The position numbers were made by a program, and so were the translations under genes. Under the pieces are notes generated by a model. That model did no database searches. It was not told the DNA's origin and saw only the letters and a list, made by a program, of their open reading frames with translations. DNA of 64,000 nt from Bacillota bacterium (GTDB lineage: Bacteria > Bacillota > Clostridia > Oscillospirales > Ruminococcaceae), in assembly GCA_023460535.1 (NCBI GenBank), contig JAEWPV010000006.1:1-64000 (forward strand), read 5' to 3'. Position 1 is the first letter of the stretch, and the number at the start of each line of letters is the position of its first letter. This document shows positions 51,304-59,950 of the stretch, one piece after another.

Positions 51304-52836
51304 TTACTCCCACTCAATCGTAGCAGGAGGCTTGCTCGTGATATCGTACACAATGCGGTTGATGCTGCGCACCTCGTTGATGATGCGCCCTGAGATGGTT
51401 TCGAGCACATCGTAGGGAATGCGCGCCCAGTCGGCGGTCATAAAGTCAGAGGTGGTCACGCCGCGCAGCGCAAGGGTGTAGTCGTAGGTGCGGCCGTCGC
51501 CCATAACGCCCACCGAGCGCATGGAGGTAAGCACCGCAAAGTATTGGTGAATGTCTCTGGCAAGCCCGGCTTTTGCAATCTCGTCGCGGAAGATGTAGTC
51601 CGCTTCGCGCAGAATGTCTAGTCGCTCCTTCGTGATTTCGCCAATCACGCGAATAGCAAGGCCGGGGCCCGGGAAGGGTTGACGCCAAACCAGCGTGTCG
51701 GGCAGACCGAGTTCGGTGCCCAGCGCGCGCACTTCGTCTTTAAACAGCATACGCAAAGGCTCTACAATCTCTTTAAAATCAACATGGGCAGGTAGACCGC
51801 CTACGTTGTGATGGCTCTTGATAACGGCGGCATCGCCCAGACCCGATTCGATTACATCGGGGTAGATGGTGCCCTGGGCAAGAAAGTCCACACGTCCAAT
51901 CTTCTTTGCCTCTTCCTCAAATACGCGGATAAACTCCTCGCCGATAATCATGCGCTTGGTCTCGGGGTCATCCACCCCCGCAAGGCGGGAAAGGAAGCGC
52001 TGCTCGGCGTTAACGCGCACAAAGTTGATGTCTCTCGAGCCGAACACCGCCTCAATCTCATCGCCCTCGTTTTTGCGCATCAGCCCATGGTCTACAAAGA
52101 TGCAGGTCAGGTTTTTGCCCGCTGCCTTAGAAAGCAGTGCGGCGGCTACCGAGCTGTCCACACCGCCGGAGAGTGCCAGCAGCACCTTGCCGTCGCCTAT
52201 TTGATTTTTCAAAGTCTCCACTACGCTGAGCGCGTAGTTTTGCATCGACCAGTCGCCCTTGCAGCCGCAGATGCCGTATAAAAAGTTGCGAAGAATCGCA
52301 GTGCCGTGCTCGGAGTGGTTGACCTCGGGGTGCAGCTGTACGCCGTAAAACCGCTTTTCGCGGTTTTCCATGGCGGCCACGGGGCAATCCGCTGTCTTGG
52401 CAACGGCGGTAAAGCCCTCGGGCAGCGTGTCCACTAGGTCGGTATGGCTCATCCACGAAATCGCCTCTTCGGGCATGCGCGCAAACAAAGCGCTCGTGGT
52501 ATCGTACATAGTTTTGGTGCGGCCGTATTCCCGCTTGGTGCCCGTCTTTACCACGCCGCCCAGGTTGTGCGTGAGCAGATGGATGCCGTAGCAGATACCC
52601 AGAATCGGCACGCCAAGGTTGTAGATTGCAGGGTCACACTGGGGGGAGTCCGCCAGATACGCACTGTTGGGACCGCCGGTGAAGATAATACCCGCAGGGT
52701 TTAATGCCCGGATCTCCTCAATGGGTGTTTTGTAAGAGCGTACCTCGCAGTACACACCGCATTCGCGTACACGGCGGGCGATAAGCTGGTTGTATTGACC
52801 GCCGAAATCAAGAATCAAGACAAACTGATGTGCCAT
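51304..52836 (-). CDS. guaA: GMP synthase (glutamine-hydrolysing)
   Basis: A 510-residue enzyme that converts XMP to GMP. N-terminal class I amidotransferase (LDFGGQYNQLIARR, nucleophile in GICYG), ATP-pyrophosphatase motif LSGGVDSSVAA, and C-terminal dimerisation domain ending TIEWE. I use ATG 52836, 9 bases after GAGGG; the frame extends 41 codons further without support. No purine riboswitch was recognised upstream. Confidence 0.95.
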   Translation of the reverse strand: MAHQFVLILDFGGQYNQLIARRVRECGVYCEVRSYKTPIEEIRALNPAGIIFTGGPNSAYLADSPQCDPAIYNLGVPILGICYGIHLLTHNLGGVVKTGTKREYGRTKTMYDTTSALFARMPEEAISWMSHTDLVDTLPEGFTAVAKTADCPVAAMENREKRFYGVQLHPEVNHSEHGTAILRNFLYGICGCKGDWSMQNYALSVVETLKNQIGDGKVLLALSGGVDSSVAAALLSKAAGKNLTCIFVDHGLMRKNEGDEIEAVFGSRDINFVRVNAEQRFLSRLAGVDDPETKRMIIGEEFIRVFEEEAKKIGRVDFLAQGTIYPDVIESGLGDAAVIKSHHNVGGLPAHVDFKEIVEPLRMLFKDEVRALGTELGLPDTLVWRQPFPGPGLAIRVIGEITKERLDILREADYIFRDEIAKAGLARDIHQYFAVLTSMRSVGVMGDGRTYDYTLALRGVTTSDFMTADWARIPYDVLETISGRIINEVRSINRIVYDITSKPPATIEWE

Positions 52837-53033
52837 TCGTTCCATCCCTCTGTTTTCATAGATTTCTATGTTTCCCATTTTCTCATTGTGCCATTTTCGG
52901 GGACAAAATGCAAGCAAACGCCGTGGGATTTCATATTTTTTGCGTTTTGTGGCAAACACACTGACATAACACGCGTCAAACTGTCAAAAATACAGATAGT
53001 CTTTATTGCTATATTGAAAGGATTTGTGCAATC

Positions 53034-53963
53034 ATGCGCTTTATCAGGTTAATGGCGGCACTGGCATCGGCCGTGATGCTGCTTATGGTTTACCCCAGCG
53101 CGTTGTCCGATAATCTTCCGCCGCTTGCAAACGACAAAGAGCTTTACACCGTGCAAAATGTGCCGGTGTGGGGCTTTGTCGAGCAGTACGACCCGGATGG
53201 CGATACCGTAGCAATCAACGTGGTGCAGGAGGCAAGCAAAGGAATGGTGACGGTGTACGACGCAACATTTGTGTACCGCCCGTTTGCCGACGAGATGGGG
53301 GAGGACAGCTTTACGGTGGTTGCGACGGACAGTGCGGGCAACCTTTCCCGTCAAGCCACCGTTACGGTGCAGATAGAGCAAAACAAGATGGGCGACGGCT
53401 TTAGCGATATGCGCCTTCACCCCTCCCATTACAGCGCGCTGATGCTTGCACAGAACAACATCGTCAGCGGGGAACGAGTAGGCGGTGCATTGCTGTTTGA
53501 GCCCAACCGTCAGATGACGCAGACCGATTTTGTGCTGATGGTGCTCGCCGCGGTTGACACCACAAATATGCAAGTACCCTGTGTCAGCACCGACCTGCCC
53601 AACGATAAGGATATCGCACTGTGGCTCAAACCTTATCTTCGCACAGCAAAGCAGATGGGGGTGATTGGCGCAGGAGAGTTTCACGCCGACAAACCTATTA
53701 CCCGTGCCGAAGCGGTACAGCTTATCAGCCATGCGTCGGGCATGAAGAACGTCGAGGCACAGGCGCTGCATATCCGCGACCTTTCGGAGATACCAGCAGA
53801 CACGCTTCAATGCTATATTAACCTTGCGGCTAACAATATGCTAAACCTGTACGACGGGTATGCCCGCCCGACCGAGCCGCTTACCCGTGCCGCGGCTGCG
53901 GATCTTGTGTGGCAGTTGTATCGCTACCAGCAGCGGCAGTCCGCGCAAGAAAGCGCAGAGTAA
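53034..53963 (+). CDS. Secreted protein with cadherin-like and SLH-like domains
   Basis: A 309-residue protein with a signal peptide (residues 1-25), then a cadherin/Ig-like tandem domain (EQYDPDGDTVAINVV, FVYRPFADEMGEDSFTVVAT; about 30-115), then about three SLH-like repeats (FSDMRLHPSHYSALMLA; KPITRAEAVQLISHA; EPLTRAAAADLVWQL). It is probably anchored to the cell-wall polymer. The SLH motifs are divergent. It stands alone with a terminator. Confidence 0.78.
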   Translation: MRFIRLMAALASAVMLLMVYPSALSDNLPPLANDKELYTVQNVPVWGFVEQYDPDGDTVAINVVQEASKGMVTVYDATFVYRPFADEMGEDSFTVVATDSAGNLSRQATVTVQIEQNKMGDGFSDMRLHPSHYSALMLAQNNIVSGERVGGALLFEPNRQMTQTDFVLMVLAAVDTTNMQVPCVSTDLPNDKDIALWLKPYLRTAKQMGVIGAGEFHADKPITRAEAVQLISHASGMKNVEAQALHIRDLSEIPADTLQCYINLAANNMLNLYDGYARPTEPLTRAAAADLVWQLYRYQQRQSAQESAE

Positions 53964-53980
53964 AAAGTAGCAAATATCAA

Positions 53981-54011
53981 AAACAGCCCGACCGCATGGA
54001 ACGGGCTGTTT
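53981..54011 (+). terminator. Terminator
   Basis: AAACAGCCCG / CGGGCTGTTT with an 11-base loop, followed by TCC. Confidence 0.65.
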
Positions 54012-54148
54012 TCCTATTAATAATCATTGGCTTGCATATAAACTTGATTTCCATCCTCGTTGGGGGTATGATTATTAAGGCTTTATCCGAAGCAACTATC
54101 CGATATAATACGGCGTTTTATCGAAAAAGAATAATCGAGGTGAATAAT

Positions 54149-54499
54149 ATGCAAGGCATGCAGATTCTGGTTTTGGTGCTCAGCCGGTATGAGAAGCTGG
54201 ACGCATTGTTGGTTGAACTCAAAGACGCTGGTATTACGGGGGCAACCGTAATTAACTCTACCGGAATGGCACAGGTTATCAATCGTGAAAGTGATCATCT
54301 TTTGGGTTCACTGCGCACATATCTAACCCCTCAGCGGGAAGATAACCGAACCGTTTTTATAGTGCTTAATCAGGAAAAGGTTGAAACTGCAAAGAGTGTA
54401 ATCCATAAGGTGATAGGTTCGTTGAGCGAACCGGGTACTGGAATCTTATTTCTCGCGCCAACTCTATACGTGGAAGGTATTCCTACCGAGCAGGAGTGA
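54149..54499 (+). CDS. PII-like (GlnB-fold) signalling protein
   Basis: A 116-residue protein with the PII beta-alpha-beta pattern: MQILVLVLSRYEKLDALLVE then AGITGATVINSTG, and a T-loop region without the GlnB uridylylation tyrosine motif. PII-like proteins bind adenine nucleotides and gate a partner. The CPA2 antiporter starts 37 bases downstream, so that is the likely partner. A TATAAT (54104-54109) lies upstream with a weak -35. I use ATG 54149 behind CGAGGTG. Confidence 0.75.
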   Translation: MQGMQILVLVLSRYEKLDALLVELKDAGITGATVINSTGMAQVINRESDHLLGSLRTYLTPQREDNRTVFIVLNQEKVETAKSVIHKVIGSLSEPGTGILFLAPTLYVEGIPTEQE

Positions 54500-54536
54500 A
54501 GAGAGAAAGAAATTAAAAATAATGTAAGAAGGAATA

Positions 54537-55718
54537 ATGGTGTCACATTTTAATACGATATTATACCTATCCATCCTGCTTTTGGCTGGGTTGTTATGCG
54601 GTCGCCTGGCAAAACTGATTAAACTACCAAACGTTACCGGGTACTTAGTTGCAGGTATTTTGCTGGGACCTTTTGTGTTTAAGGTACTACCGTTGGAGGT
54701 GGTACATAATTTTGATGTTTTATCAAATATAGCGCTTTCGTTTATCGCTTTTACAATTGGCTGTGAGTTTAAGATTAGCTATTTTAAGCGTGTGGGCATA
54801 ACCCCGATTGTCATAGCCATCTTTGAGGCGATTTTGGCCATTCTCCTTGTACTTGTGGTATTGGTGATTGCCGGATTTAGCCTTCCGTTTTCCTTGGTGC
54901 TCAGCGCAATCGCGGCTGCAACTGCCCCTGCTGCTACGATTATGGTTATAAAACAGTATAAAGCGAAGGGGCCGGTTACCGAAACTCTTTTAAGTGTGGT
55001 GGCTCTTGATGATGCGGTAGCGTTGATTGGTTTTGGTTTTGCCGTGACCATAGCCAAAGCCGTTAGCGGAAGCACAGACAGCACGATTGCACTTTCAATT
55101 ATTAAGCCGTTTTGGGAGATACTACTAGCGTTGTTAATCGGCGCAGTTGTTGGTGTTCTGTTCAAGGCTCCGCTTAAGCTGTTTAGGAAAAGCGGGAACC
55201 GACTTATCGTACTTTGCGGGTTGGTGCTTCTCACAAGCGGATTGGCGGAACTTGTTGGGGTATCAGAACTGCTTGCCTGCATGGCGACGGGTGCGGTATT
55301 CTGCAACACTTCTGATGAAAGTGAAGAGATCACAAAACTGTCCGAATTAATAACCCCGCCCATATTTTTGTTGTTTTTTGCGGTGTCTGGTGCGGAACTG
55401 GATATTTCAATCGTACCTACAGTAGGTGTTGTAGGGATAATTTATGTTGTGTTCAGAGTGTTTGGTAAGATGGGCGGTGCTTATCTTGGCGCAAGAATAA
55501 TGAAAGCCCCCAGAGAGGTATGCCGGTATCTGGGCCCAACGTTGATTCCTCAGGCAGGCGTTGCGATTGGACTTGTCAGTGTTGCGCAAACGGTGGTACC
55601 GGAGTTTGCCCCGCAGATTCGTGCGGTTATTTTATGCGCAACCGTTATTTATGAAGTTGTTGGCCCTGTAATTACAAAGCTGACTTTGACAAAGGCGGGC
55701 GAGATTCATAAAGCTTGA
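54537..55718 (+). CDS. CPA2 family cation:proton antiporter (Kef/NapA type, membrane part only)
   Basis: A 393-residue membrane protein with 11-13 helices. The ion-binding pair appears in LLSVVALDDAVALIGFGFA (D-D, as in CPA family helix 5). The TrkA-N/TrkA-C regulatory domains of Kef proteins are absent, so control could come from the PII-like protein just upstream. Exchange of K+ or Na+ for H+ is expected; the ion is not proven. Confidence 0.87.
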   Translation: MVSHFNTILYLSILLLAGLLCGRLAKLIKLPNVTGYLVAGILLGPFVFKVLPLEVVHNFDVLSNIALSFIAFTIGCEFKISYFKRVGITPIVIAIFEAILAILLVLVVLVIAGFSLPFSLVLSAIAAATAPAATIMVIKQYKAKGPVTETLLSVVALDDAVALIGFGFAVTIAKAVSGSTDSTIALSIIKPFWEILLALLIGAVVGVLFKAPLKLFRKSGNRLIVLCGLVLLTSGLAELVGVSELLACMATGAVFCNTSDESEEITKLSELITPPIFLLFFAVSGAELDISIVPTVGVVGIIYVVFRVFGKMGGAYLGARIMKAPREVCRYLGPTLIPQAGVAIGLVSVAQTVVPEFAPQIRAVILCATVIYEVVGPVITKLTLTKAGEIHKA

Positions 55719-55742
55719 TTATTACGTGTCGGATCAATATGG

Positions 55743-55786
55743 ACAGACGAAAAAACGCCGGATTACCCCGGCGTTTTTTCGTCTGT
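55743..55786. terminator. Strong terminator
   Basis: 19-bp perfect stem (55743-55761 / 55768-55786) with a 6-base loop and internal A6/T6 runs, between convergent genes. Confidence 0.85.
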
Positions 55787-55838
55787 ATACCTTTGCTCCT
55801 AAATCAATTAATTGGGTTGCTTTTTGTGCGGCAGGTTA

Positions 55839-57701
55839 TCAGGTACCGCGTTTATCAGCCAACACAGCCATAATGTCTTGTTTCACAGTCATCCACCGGT
55901 GAAGATAGGTGTGCTCCTTTAAAAACCGTAGATACGCTCTTTTGCGAATCGCTTCGCGCTCCTCTTCGTGCTCAAGATAGTACTGTATCAACTGCAACAA
56001 CTCATCGTCCGTTTGATAGCATAGAATCTCTTCGCCGATTTTAAAGTAATCATTTAGTTCATCCATATACTTCGTTATAACAACCTGATTGCACGCCATT
56101 GCTTCAAAAATCCCGACCTTTACGTTATGAAAGCCTGCGGCCGTTTTGGCAAACGAAAGATACATCTTTCCTTCGTTAATCGCCTTGGTAAGCGCAAGAC
56201 CGTGGACCTCATTCATCCCTTTGCCATGCGCACTGATGTGAAAGCGTTCCTTTAATTTTTTTATGGTGCGAAGCCTGTCGCCCCTAGGGTTGGCGACAAT
56301 GGCAAGATCAAACTTCTTTTCCACCTCCGGCATATAGAAATGATGTGCCAAAGACGCGGCAAAGGGCAAAAGACGGATGTTTACCTTTTCTCGGTCGTAT
56401 TGCCGGGTAAAAGAATGCTTGGAGTTGGTATAGAACAGGTCGAACTTATGCGCATATTGGGCTCCGTTAAACCGATACAAATCCGGGTCGGACAGCTCGA
56501 TGCCGACGCTTGCAATGCCCATCTCCGAAAGTAGCTCAAAGCCGCTGTCTTCCAAAACGAGTCCTCCCGAATTCAACACGACGGCATCGGGCTTAAAGTC
56601 CTCAATGTCCTTTTTTATCTTTTCAGTATCCAGGGTGCAAATCTGACCCGAAACCATGCGCTTTTTTGACTTTACTCGTTTATCCGGTCTGGACGTATAA
56701 ATCTTGGGGTCGATTACCTTGGCGTCGCAGGTTTTACATAGGTCGTCAGCCATTGCCTTTACCACATCGTTTACCCCCGCATAGTAGGAGCCGTAATACA
56801 GCACCTTTAACGGGTTAATCGCTTTGTCAATCTCTGCGCGGGCAAAGGAAAGGTGTCGTAAAAGGGTAACATGTGCGCGCTCTCTGTATGCAAGCTGCCG
56901 TTGTCTGATTGCTTCGCTTTCGCCTTTGGCCTTTTTAATCAGCTCAGAAAGCTTATCCACCTCATTCACCTTAATGCAGTATTCCTCCAGCCCGCAGTCT
57001 CTCATAAGAATCCGCAGCTTCGGGCAGATATCGATGGCAATGCAAGGCAAACCCTTCTGTATGGCAGCCACAATGCCGTGATACCTTCCCGAGATGACAA
57101 ACCCACAGTCCGCAATCCTGTTTTCAATATCCGATTGGGTAGTCTGAAAGTTATCGGCTTTTATCTCGGCAAACTCTTCGGCAACAATCCTGTTATACTC
57201 CTCTGCATTGTTTTCATAGCAGATGTATTTTTTAAACTGAGGCCTGCTTAACAGCGAGCCCGGATGGCGCCAAACAAAAAACAGCTTATCTAGGTTTAGG
57301 TTCTCGCTTTGGGTAACGCTTAAGGGGGACGCGAAGGTGATATCATAGGAGCGTTCGATATCGTCAATCTTCATGCAGTCAAGGGAGTATTGGTCCCGTA
57401 CACAGAAGAATTTAGCGTTTTTACTAAGTCGTTTTGCGTGGTCGGTCGAATGAGGAAATTCCGAACCAAGCCCTAAGATGCCATAAGGCGTATCCTGAGA
57501 GTAGTCTGCCCATGGCGGTATGGTTCGTTCGGCAAACAATCCGCCTCCGCCACAGATGACAAAGCCGTATGCGGAAAAATCATGCATCTGCGTATTGATG
57601 AATGAGGCTCCGGGAAACAGGGAGGCAAGAGTGCGCTTGATCCATCTGTCACCAAGGTTTTGCCCCTGCCACCAGCCCCATATTGCCAGTCGCTTTTTCA
57701 T
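55839..57701 (-). CDS. Polysaccharide pyruvyltransferase-CgeB-like glycosyltransferase fusion (copy A)
   Basis: A 620-residue protein. Residues 1 to about 290 are a polysaccharide pyruvyltransferase domain (WGWWQGQNLGDRWIKRT; FVICGGGGLFAE; GFVISGRYHGIVAAI). Residues about 300-620 resemble spore-maturation CgeB-type glycosyltransferases (VVLNSGGLVLEDSG; FEAMACNQVVITKY; C-terminal RFLKEHTYLHRW). It should modify a surface, possibly spore, polysaccharide. A divergent paralogue lies at 58032. The two share a 114-bp identical tract. AGAAAGG precedes the ATG. Confidence 0.8.
   Translation of the reverse strand: MKKRLAIWGWWQGQNLGDRWIKRTLASLFPGASFINTQMHDFSAYGFVICGGGGLFAERTIPPWADYSQDTPYGILGLGSEFPHSTDHAKRLSKNAKFFCVRDQYSLDCMKIDDIERSYDITFASPLSVTQSENLNLDKLFFVWRHPGSLLSRPQFKKYICYENNAEEYNRIVAEEFAEIKADNFQTTQSDIENRIADCGFVISGRYHGIVAAIQKGLPCIAIDICPKLRILMRDCGLEEYCIKVNEVDKLSELIKKAKGESEAIRQRQLAYRERAHVTLLRHLSFARAEIDKAINPLKVLYYGSYYAGVNDVVKAMADDLCKTCDAKVIDPKIYTSRPDKRVKSKKRMVSGQICTLDTEKIKKDIEDFKPDAVVLNSGGLVLEDSGFELLSEMGIASVGIELSDPDLYRFNGAQYAHKFDLFYTNSKHSFTRQYDREKVNIRLLPFAASLAHHFYMPEVEKKFDLAIVANPRGDRLRTIKKLKERFHISAHGKGMNEVHGLALTKAINEGKMYLSFAKTAAGFHNVKVGIFEAMACNQVVITKYMDELNDYFKIGEEILCYQTDDELLQLIQYYLEHEEEREAIRKRAYLRFLKEHTYLHRWMTVKQDIMAVLADKRGT
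57267..57380 (-). repeat. 114-bp tract identical to 58353-58466 (inverted copy)
   Basis: By direct comparison all 114 bases match the reverse complement of 58353-58466. Flanking gene sequence differs readily. It encodes DCMKIDDIERSYDITFASPL and on to FVWR in both proteins. Confidence 0.9.
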
Positions 57702-57884
57702 ATCATTTAGCCTTTCTAAAAAAACAGTCGGTTTATTACATTATATGTCGTGGCAGTAAATGTGTCCGAAGGGGGCGCACAACGGGGACAACTCCGACAA
57801 TCCTTACCGTTACCATTGCGTATAAGTCGCTTTGTCCGTCATAAAGCAAGCGTGATTTCCCCACAACAATACACCATTGGGGTA

Positions 57885-57912
57885 ATACACTTTTGTGGCA
57901 TTCACATACAAT
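57885..57912 (+). promoter_or_regulatory. Candidate sigma-E (mother-cell) promoter
   Basis: ATA (57885-57887), 17 bases, then CATACAAT (57905-57912). The -10 agrees with the sigma-E consensus CATACAnT. It lies 120 bases before glycan gene copy B. The remaining 57702-58031 gap shows no gene. Confidence 0.45.
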
Positions 57913-58031
57913 GATATGAGGAGCAGCTTAAACCGGCTTGTAATAGTAAAGCTGTAACACTGAAGAGTATTACATAAGGCAATGTAACGTTGCAAAAGTA
58001 TAACCATTGACGGAAAGGGATGGTCGGGTAT

Positions 58032-59900
58032 ATGAAAAAACGATTGGCAGTGTGGGGTTGGTGGCAGGGTAAGAATCTGGGGGATAACTGGATCAAACGC
58101 ACTATAAAAGGCATATTTCCGCAAGCTGAGTTTGTGGATACAAGAATCACCGACTTCTCTGCGTATGATTTTGTAATCTGCGGCGGCGGTGGCTTGTTCA
58201 TATATGATGTGTTACGACCATGGGTGCGATATGCGCAAGCAACACCATACGGCGCACTGGGCTTGGGCGCAGAATTTCCCCATAAATCAGATCAAGCAAA
58301 AGAGCTTAGTAAAAAAGCAAGATTTTTTTATGTCCGCGACCAATATTCACTCGACTGCATGAAGATTGACGATATCGAACGCTCCTATGATATCACCTTC
58401 GCGTCCCCCTTAAGCGTTACCCAAAGCGAGAACCTAAACCTAGATAAGCTGTTTTTTGTTTGGCGCGACGGATTGGATCTTTTGTGGAATGAGCAGTTTC
58501 AAAGATATATCTGCTTTGAAAACAATCTGCCCGAGTACAAACGGATTATCGGCGAGCAGTTTGGTGCAATAACAGCCGACAATTTTCAAACCAGCGGCGA
58601 TGATATTGAAAACAGAATCGGAGACTGCGGGTTTGTCATTTCAGGAAGGTTTCACGGCATCGTTGCGGCAATACAAAAAGGCTTGCCTTGTATTGCCGTT
58701 GATATCTGCCCCAAGATACGCGCCTTGATGAAGGAGTGCGACCTGGAACAGTACTGCATCAAAATAAACGAGACAGAAAAACTTGCGGGTCTTATCACAC
58801 AGGCAAAAAGGGAAAGCGAAGCAATCAGAGCTAAGCAGTTTGCATACAGAGAAAAAGCGATTGATACCATCAATAAGCAGATATCCAATGCAAAAGCACA
58901 GGTAGACAAGGTGCTTAACCCTCTTCGGGTATTGCATTACGGCTCGTACTGGATGCAGGAAAATGATGTGGTTAAGGTAATGGCGGATGATTTGGCAAAG
59001 ATTTGCGATAGCAAAGAAATAGACCTTATGGTCTACTCAAAATCGTATGACAGCAGAATCAAGACGAAGATTGTCACACCAAACGGTCTAATCTGCATCC
59101 TAGACACCGATAAAATCCGTGAGGATATCAATGGGTTTCGACCCGACGCCGTAGTATTAAACTCAGGCGGACTGGTGCTAGAAGACAGCGGCTTCAAAAT
59201 GCTTCGGGAGCTTGATGTTGTCAGTGTGGGTATCGAGCTTTCAGACCCCGATGTGTATCCCTATAACGGTTCGTTTTATGCAAATAAGTTTGACTTGTTC
59301 TATACAAACTCACCCTATTCACTCGAAAACCAGTACGACAAAGAAAAGGTTCACATACACCTTCTGCCCTTTGCCGCATCAACCGACCACCATTTCTATA
59401 TGCCCGAGGTGAAAAAGAAGTATGATCTTGTAGTAGTCGGTCATGCGCGGGAAGACAGGCTTCGTATAGTCAACAAGCTCAGGGAACGCTTCAACGTCGG
59501 GCTATATGGCTGCGGATGGGAAGAGGGGCTTGGAGAGGTACACGGCAACGAACTGACCAAGGCGATTAACGGGGGCTTGATGTACCTGTCGTTTGCTAAA
59601 ACGACAGCAGGCTACAACAATATAAAAGCAGGGCTATTTGAAGCAATGGCTTGCAATCAGGTTGTGATAACCTCTTACATGCAAGCGCTTAACGACTTTT
59701 TTGAAATAGGCAAAGAGATTTTATGCTACAAGGAGGAAGGGGAGCTCCCCGACCTAATTGAATACTATCTTAAGCACGAAGAGGAGCGGGAAATGATACG
59801 GAAAAACGCTTATGCCAGATTCCTCAAGGAGCACACCTATTTAAACCGATGGGAAACGGTAAAGGAAGACATAAAAGGCGTAATCAAGGAAAAGTTTTAG
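58032..59900 (+). CDS. Polysaccharide pyruvyltransferase-CgeB-like glycosyltransferase fusion (copy B)
   Basis: A 622-residue paralogue of the gene at 55839, same domain order: pyruvyltransferase (WGWWQGKNLGDNWIKRT; FVICGGGGLFIYD; GFVISGRFHGIVAAI) and CgeB-like glycosyltransferase (VVLNSGGLVLEDSGF; LYGCGWEEGLGEVHGNELTK; FEAMACNQVVITSY). I use ATG 58032; the ATG at 58020 abuts the AAAGGGA. A sigma-E-like promoter lies upstream, so it may act in the mother cell on spore-surface glycan; this is inference. Confidence 0.8.
   Translation: MKKRLAVWGWWQGKNLGDNWIKRTIKGIFPQAEFVDTRITDFSAYDFVICGGGGLFIYDVLRPWVRYAQATPYGALGLGAEFPHKSDQAKELSKKARFFYVRDQYSLDCMKIDDIERSYDITFASPLSVTQSENLNLDKLFFVWRDGLDLLWNEQFQRYICFENNLPEYKRIIGEQFGAITADNFQTSGDDIENRIGDCGFVISGRFHGIVAAIQKGLPCIAVDICPKIRALMKECDLEQYCIKINETEKLAGLITQAKRESEAIRAKQFAYREKAIDTINKQISNAKAQVDKVLNPLRVLHYGSYWMQENDVVKVMADDLAKICDSKEIDLMVYSKSYDSRIKTKIVTPNGLICILDTDKIREDINGFRPDAVVLNSGGLVLEDSGFKMLRELDVVSVGIELSDPDVYPYNGSFYANKFDLFYTNSPYSLENQYDKEKVHIHLLPFAASTDHHFYMPEVKKKYDLVVVGHAREDRLRIVNKLRERFNVGLYGCGWEEGLGEVHGNELTKAINGGLMYLSFAKTTAGYNNIKAGLFEAMACNQVVITSYMQALNDFFEIGKEILCYKEEGELPDLIEYYLKHEEEREMIRKNAYARFLKEHTYLNRWETVKEDIKGVIKEKF
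58353..58466 (+). repeat. 114-bp tract identical to 57267-57380 (inverted copy)
   Basis: Second copy of the tract within the paralogous gene. Identity stops abruptly on both sides, as expected for gene conversion or recent homologous exchange. Confidence 0.9.
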
Positions 59901-59950
59901 CATTCTTGTATCCCATAGTTCGGGTTTGCATTATCGCACTCTCGCAGCCC

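Noticed and set aside
52837..53033. Purine riboswitch before guaA
   Set aside because: No conserved three-way-junction core could be recognised in the region between guaA and the divergent gene.
57267..58466. The 114-bp inverted repeat as ends of an insertion sequence
   Set aside because: The repeat lies inside coding frames in the same phase, there is no transposase between the copies, and no target duplication is seen.
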